A DNA stretch of 14,888 nucleotides from assembly GCA_003533405.1 (NCBI GenBank), contig DQDL01000098.1, positions 1-14,888 of the forward strand. Reading direction: 5' to 3'. This DNA is from Clostridiales bacterium (GTDB lineage: Bacteria; Bacillota; Clostridia; Oscillospirales; Oscillospiraceae). The notes under the pieces are model-generated. The model did no database searches, was not told where the DNA came from, and worked only from the letters and a program-made list of their open reading frames with translations. Positions 12,604 through 14,888 of this stretch are shown piece by piece. The position numbers were made by a program, and so were the translations under genes. Numbering within the stretch: position 1 is the first letter of the stretch; each line of letters starts with the position of its first letter.

Positions 12604-13630
12604 GCTTGCTGCCCCCCTTGAAAAGAAGATACAGGAACATGGGCGCACCGAGGAACGAGGTTATGGCGCCGATGGGCAGGATAACGGGCGAGATGACCGT
12701 TCGGGCGACCAAGTCGCCGCCGAGCATGAGCACCGCTCCCATGAACGCCGAGCCCGGGATAAGCCATGTGTAATTTGACCCGACGAGCCTGCGCACGATG
12801 TGCGGTGCGCACAGGCCGATGAAGCTTATAAGCCCGATATACGACACGACGGTCGCTGCAACGAACGAGCAGGCAAGTATGTTTATGACCCTCGTTCTGC
12901 CGACATTCACGCCGAGGGAAACGGCGGTGTGCTCACCGGCGGCAAGGGCGTTGTAGCTCCAGCGGTTGAGGATGAAATACACCGTGAACACCGCAACGAC
13001 GGCGGTTATGACGAGAATATCGCTGCGTGTCGTGCTGCCGAGATCGCCGAAGGTCCAGAACACGAACGACGCAAGCTCCGTTTCGCTCGCAAAATACTGC
13101 AAAAGCGTGGTGGCACCGCTAAATAATGCACTGAGCGCAACGCCGGCAAGCACCATTGCCTCGGGGCCGATGGCACGAAGCTTCGACAGACCGAGGATGA
13201 TGACGGAAACCAGCATACTGCTTACAAATGCGCACACCGACACCAGAACGGAGTCGGCAAGTCCCGCCGTGCCCGCTCCGAGCACCATTATTGCAAACGC
13301 CGCACCGAAGCTTGCGCCCTGCGAAATGCCCAGTGTGGATGCCGAGGCAAGGGGGTTATTGAGTATCGCCTGCAAAATGCAGCCGGTCACGCCGAGCCCC
13401 GCTCCGCAGACGACGGCGGTGTATATCCTCGGCAGGCGCACGCCCTGCACGACGGCGTTTATGCGGCTGTCAGCCGTGCCGAAAACGCCCCGTACAAGCT
13501 CTGCGACCGAGGTCGAGTAAGACCCGCACTTTAAGGAGATCAGCGCAAACACCAAAAGCAGCACGGCAAGCGCCGCAAGCACGAGGATGTTCCTGTATTT
13601 ATTTTTGGCGTATGCGCTGTCTGTCTGCAT
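12596..13630 (-). CDS. ABC transporter permease, FecCD/BtuC family
   Basis: This 344-residue inner-membrane subunit has about ten helices. Family marks are VRLPRIYTAVVCGAGL and LQAILNNPLASASTLGISQGASFG in the first half, with PHIVRRLVGSNYTW (the cytoplasmic loop that contacts the ATPase) and PIGAITSFLGAPMFLYLL near the end. Only one permease is encoded, so it likely works as a homodimer as in BtuCD. The ATG at 13630 follows GGAG by a few bases and lies 12 bp after the lipoprotein gene. The substrate cannot be read from the sequence. Confidence 0.93.
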   Translation of the reverse strand: MQTDSAYAKNKYRNILVLAALAVLLLVFALISLKCGSYSTSVAELVRGVFGTADSRINAVVQGVRLPRIYTAVVCGAGLGVTGCILQAILNNPLASASTLGISQGASFGAAFAIMVLGAGTAGLADSVLVSVCAFVSSMLVSVIILGLSKLRAIGPEAMVLAGVALSALFSGATTLLQYFASETELASFVFWTFGDLGSTTRSDILVITAVVAVFTVYFILNRWSYNALAAGEHTAVSLGVNVGRTRVINILACSFVAATVVSYIGLISFIGLCAPHIVRRLVGSNYTWLIPGSAFMGAVLMLGGDLVARTVISPVILPIGAITSFLGAPMFLYLLFKGGSKRA

Positions 13631-13642
13631 TTTTATCTCCGT

Positions 13643-14731
13643 TTACTTTGTGATATCAACCGGTCCGAAGCTGTAGCCGGCTTCGTTGAGGGTCGAATAG
13701 AAATCGTCTGTGCCGAGGAACATCTTGAAGATCTCGTTTGCCTTCTCGACGGGGTCGATGTCGGAAAACGCCTCGGGGTAGATGACCGTTGCCATGTAAT
13801 ACATATCCGCAAGTGCAAGCTCGACATTCGTTGCGCAGAAGCGGAAGCTTATCTGCGAAAACACTCTGTTTTCCTTGACGGCGGTCAGGCTGTTGTAGAA
13901 CGCCGGGTTTTCCGCATACTGTTGTTTTACCAGATCGAGGTTGCTTGTGTCAACAAAAATATAATCGGGGTCTACCTTGAGCACCTGCTCGATATCCATG
14001 TCGAAGGCGCCGGACTTGCCGGTGGCATCGGCGATGTTATTTGCCTTGAGCTCGGCAAGCGGGCCGTAACCGGCCTCGGTGCCCTCAAAGCCGTGAGCGC
14101 CCTTAAAGGAAACGCCGGAGACATACACGGAGGGGACGCTGTCCTTGTCGACCTTTGCGACACGGTCGGCGATATCCTTTTTCATCGCAGTGAGGTAATC
14201 GGTGAGCTCCTTGGCTCTATCCTGCTTACCGTAGACCTCGCCGAGGAGGTTTATCATATCAAACACCGCATCGTCCAGAATGCCCTCGACCATGGGGATG
14301 GTCACGACGGGGATGCCGGTTTTCTGCTGATAAGCGTCGGCGGTGTCCTTGTCCATTTGAGCAATGATGACATCGGGGTTGGCGGAGATTATCTGTTCGT
14401 CGTAGGTTTCGCCGTTGTTGCCGGTCTGGGGCAGCTTCTCCCACACATCCTGGTGCAGGTACGCAAAGGGCTTCTGAGCGCCCACGCCCAGCTCGTTTTC
14501 CTCAACGCCGACGAGAAGGTCGAGCGCATCCATGTAGGTGGTAAAGCGCAGCGAGCCCACGCCCACGCAGATGACGGACTTGACGGTCTTGGGGATGGTG
14601 ACCTGCCTGCCGCAGGCATCGGTGACGACCCTTGTCTCGTCGTTTGTTTTGTTATCGTCGTTTGTGCCGCCGCAGGCGCACAGGGAAAATAGCATTGCAA
14701 TGGCGAGCAATGCGGCTATGAGTTTTTTCAT
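13643..14731 (-). CDS. ABC transporter substrate-binding lipoprotein (periplasmic-binding-protein type III fold)
   Basis: A 362-residue lipoprotein. The signal peptide MKKLIAALLAIAMLFSLCAC ends in a lipobox with Cys20 as the lipid-modified residue, followed by a polar Asp/Asn-rich linker. The mature part begins with VTDACGRQVTIPKTVKSVICVG, as in FecB/BtuF/FhuD-like receptors. YDEQIISANPDVIIAQ and VDPDYIFVDTSNLDLV mark the two lobes. VSGVSFKGAHGFEGTEAGYG in mid-protein may line the ligand site. It captures a metal chelate, corrinoid or related ligand outside the cell and hands it to the permease. The operon carries no substrate-specific enzyme except the FmdE-like protein, so the ligand stays open. 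The ATG at 14731 follows AAAGGA. First gene of the operon. Confidence 0.92.
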   Translation of the reverse strand: MKKLIAALLAIAMLFSLCACGGTNDDNKTNDETRVVTDACGRQVTIPKTVKSVICVGVGSLRFTTYMDALDLLVGVEENELGVGAQKPFAYLHQDVWEKLPQTGNNGETYDEQIISANPDVIIAQMDKDTADAYQQKTGIPVVTIPMVEGILDDAVFDMINLLGEVYGKQDRAKELTDYLTAMKKDIADRVAKVDKDSVPSVYVSGVSFKGAHGFEGTEAGYGPLAELKANNIADATGKSGAFDMDIEQVLKVDPDYIFVDTSNLDLVKQQYAENPAFYNSLTAVKENRVFSQISFRFCATNVELALADMYYMATVIYPEAFSDIDPVEKANEIFKMFLGTDDFYSTLNEAGYSFGPVDITK

Positions 14732-14764
14732 GTTAAAATCCTTTCTGTTTTTGAATTTGTTAAG

Positions 14765-14793
14765 ATTTTAATATACAAACCGACCCGCCGCAA
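14765..14793 (-). promoter_or_regulatory. Possible promoter of the ABC/FmdE operon
   Basis: Minus strand TTGCGG (14788-14793), 17-bp spacer, TAAAAT (14765-14770), about 34 bp from the start codon. Agreement with consensus is moderate. No DtxR-like box of the kind seen at 555-692 lies here. Confidence 0.45.
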
Positions 14794-14794
14794 G

Positions 14795-14824
14795 CCCCCC
14801 GGGGGGATAGAATTTCGAGAAATT
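14795..14824. promoter_or_regulatory. Two palindromes upstream of the ABC operon promoter
   Basis: CCCCCCGGGGGG (14795-14806) is a perfect 12-bp palindrome directly next to the predicted -35. AATTTC GA GAAATT (14811-14824) is a 6-bp inverted repeat right beside it. Either could be an operator. The rest of the window to 14888 shows no recognisable gene. Confidence 0.4.
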
Positions 14825-14888
14825 TTACAACATAGAACTGGAAAATATAGGTGCAACAAGCAAGCTCCAATACGCAGCAGGGGGAGTG

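Noticed and set aside
12604..12648. Upstream start for the ABC ATPase
   Set aside because: The extra 15 residues are not family-like. GTG at 12603 has a purine-rich ribosome site and the typical overlap with the permease stop.
14732..14888. Cobalamin or other riboswitch ahead of the import operon
   Set aside because: No B12-box-like or other conserved aptamer motif was found, and the predicted leader after the promoter is only about 25-30 nt.

Overview
The window looks like chromosomal DNA of an anaerobic, Gram-positive Firmicute of the class Clostridia, probably Oscillospirales/Ruminococcaceae from a gut-like habitat. This rests on strong AGGAGG-type ribosome binding sites, TTGACA/TATAAT promoters, moderately high GC, secreted leucine-rich-repeat (BspA-like) proteins with fibronectin-like modules, a DUF2089 regulator and a metal ABC operon. 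This taxonomy is inferred from gene content, not from a marker gene.

Layout. (1) 137-496 (-) encodes a short DtxR-type, probably Fe(II)-dependent, repressor. (2) 497-1242 has no convincing CDS but is not empty. It holds two divergent promoters, three copies of one 18-bp DtxR-like operator, and a well-formed + strand promoter. That promoter reads into about 530 nt of hairpin-rich, non-coding DNA that ends at an intrinsic terminator. I read this as an iron-regulated structured RNA; it is the most interesting object in the window. (3) 1243-5303 (-) holds two paralogous secreted LRR/FN3-like proteins, each with its own terminator. (4) 5439-8934 (-) is a copper cluster: CopA-type P1B ATPase, a small HMA copper-chaperone-like protein, and an HMA-DsbD/SafE-like membrane fusion, with overlapping genes. 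(5) 8989-10408 (-) has an unrecognised four-helix membrane protein and a lactonase-like metallo-beta-lactamase-fold protein. Their promoters carry near-identical palindromic operators. (6) 10582-11396 (+), divergent from the hydrolase gene, has a DUF2089 regulator and a translationally coupled 23-codon hydrophobic peptide ORF. (7) 11455-14731 (-) is a FecBCD/BtuFCD-type ABC importer (lipoprotein, permease, ATPase) followed by an FmdE-like protein.

Metal handling is the common theme. The DtxR-type repressor probably senses ferrous iron and controls itself and the RNA. The P1B ATPase cluster probably exports or delivers Cu(I). The ABC operon probably imports a metal chelate or tetrapyrrole-like ligand. 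The RNA has several C-rich patches that could face ribosome binding sites, so an iron-sparing function like that of Fur-controlled sRNAs is a plausible but untested idea. No tRNA, rRNA, CRISPR array, transposase or integrase was seen.
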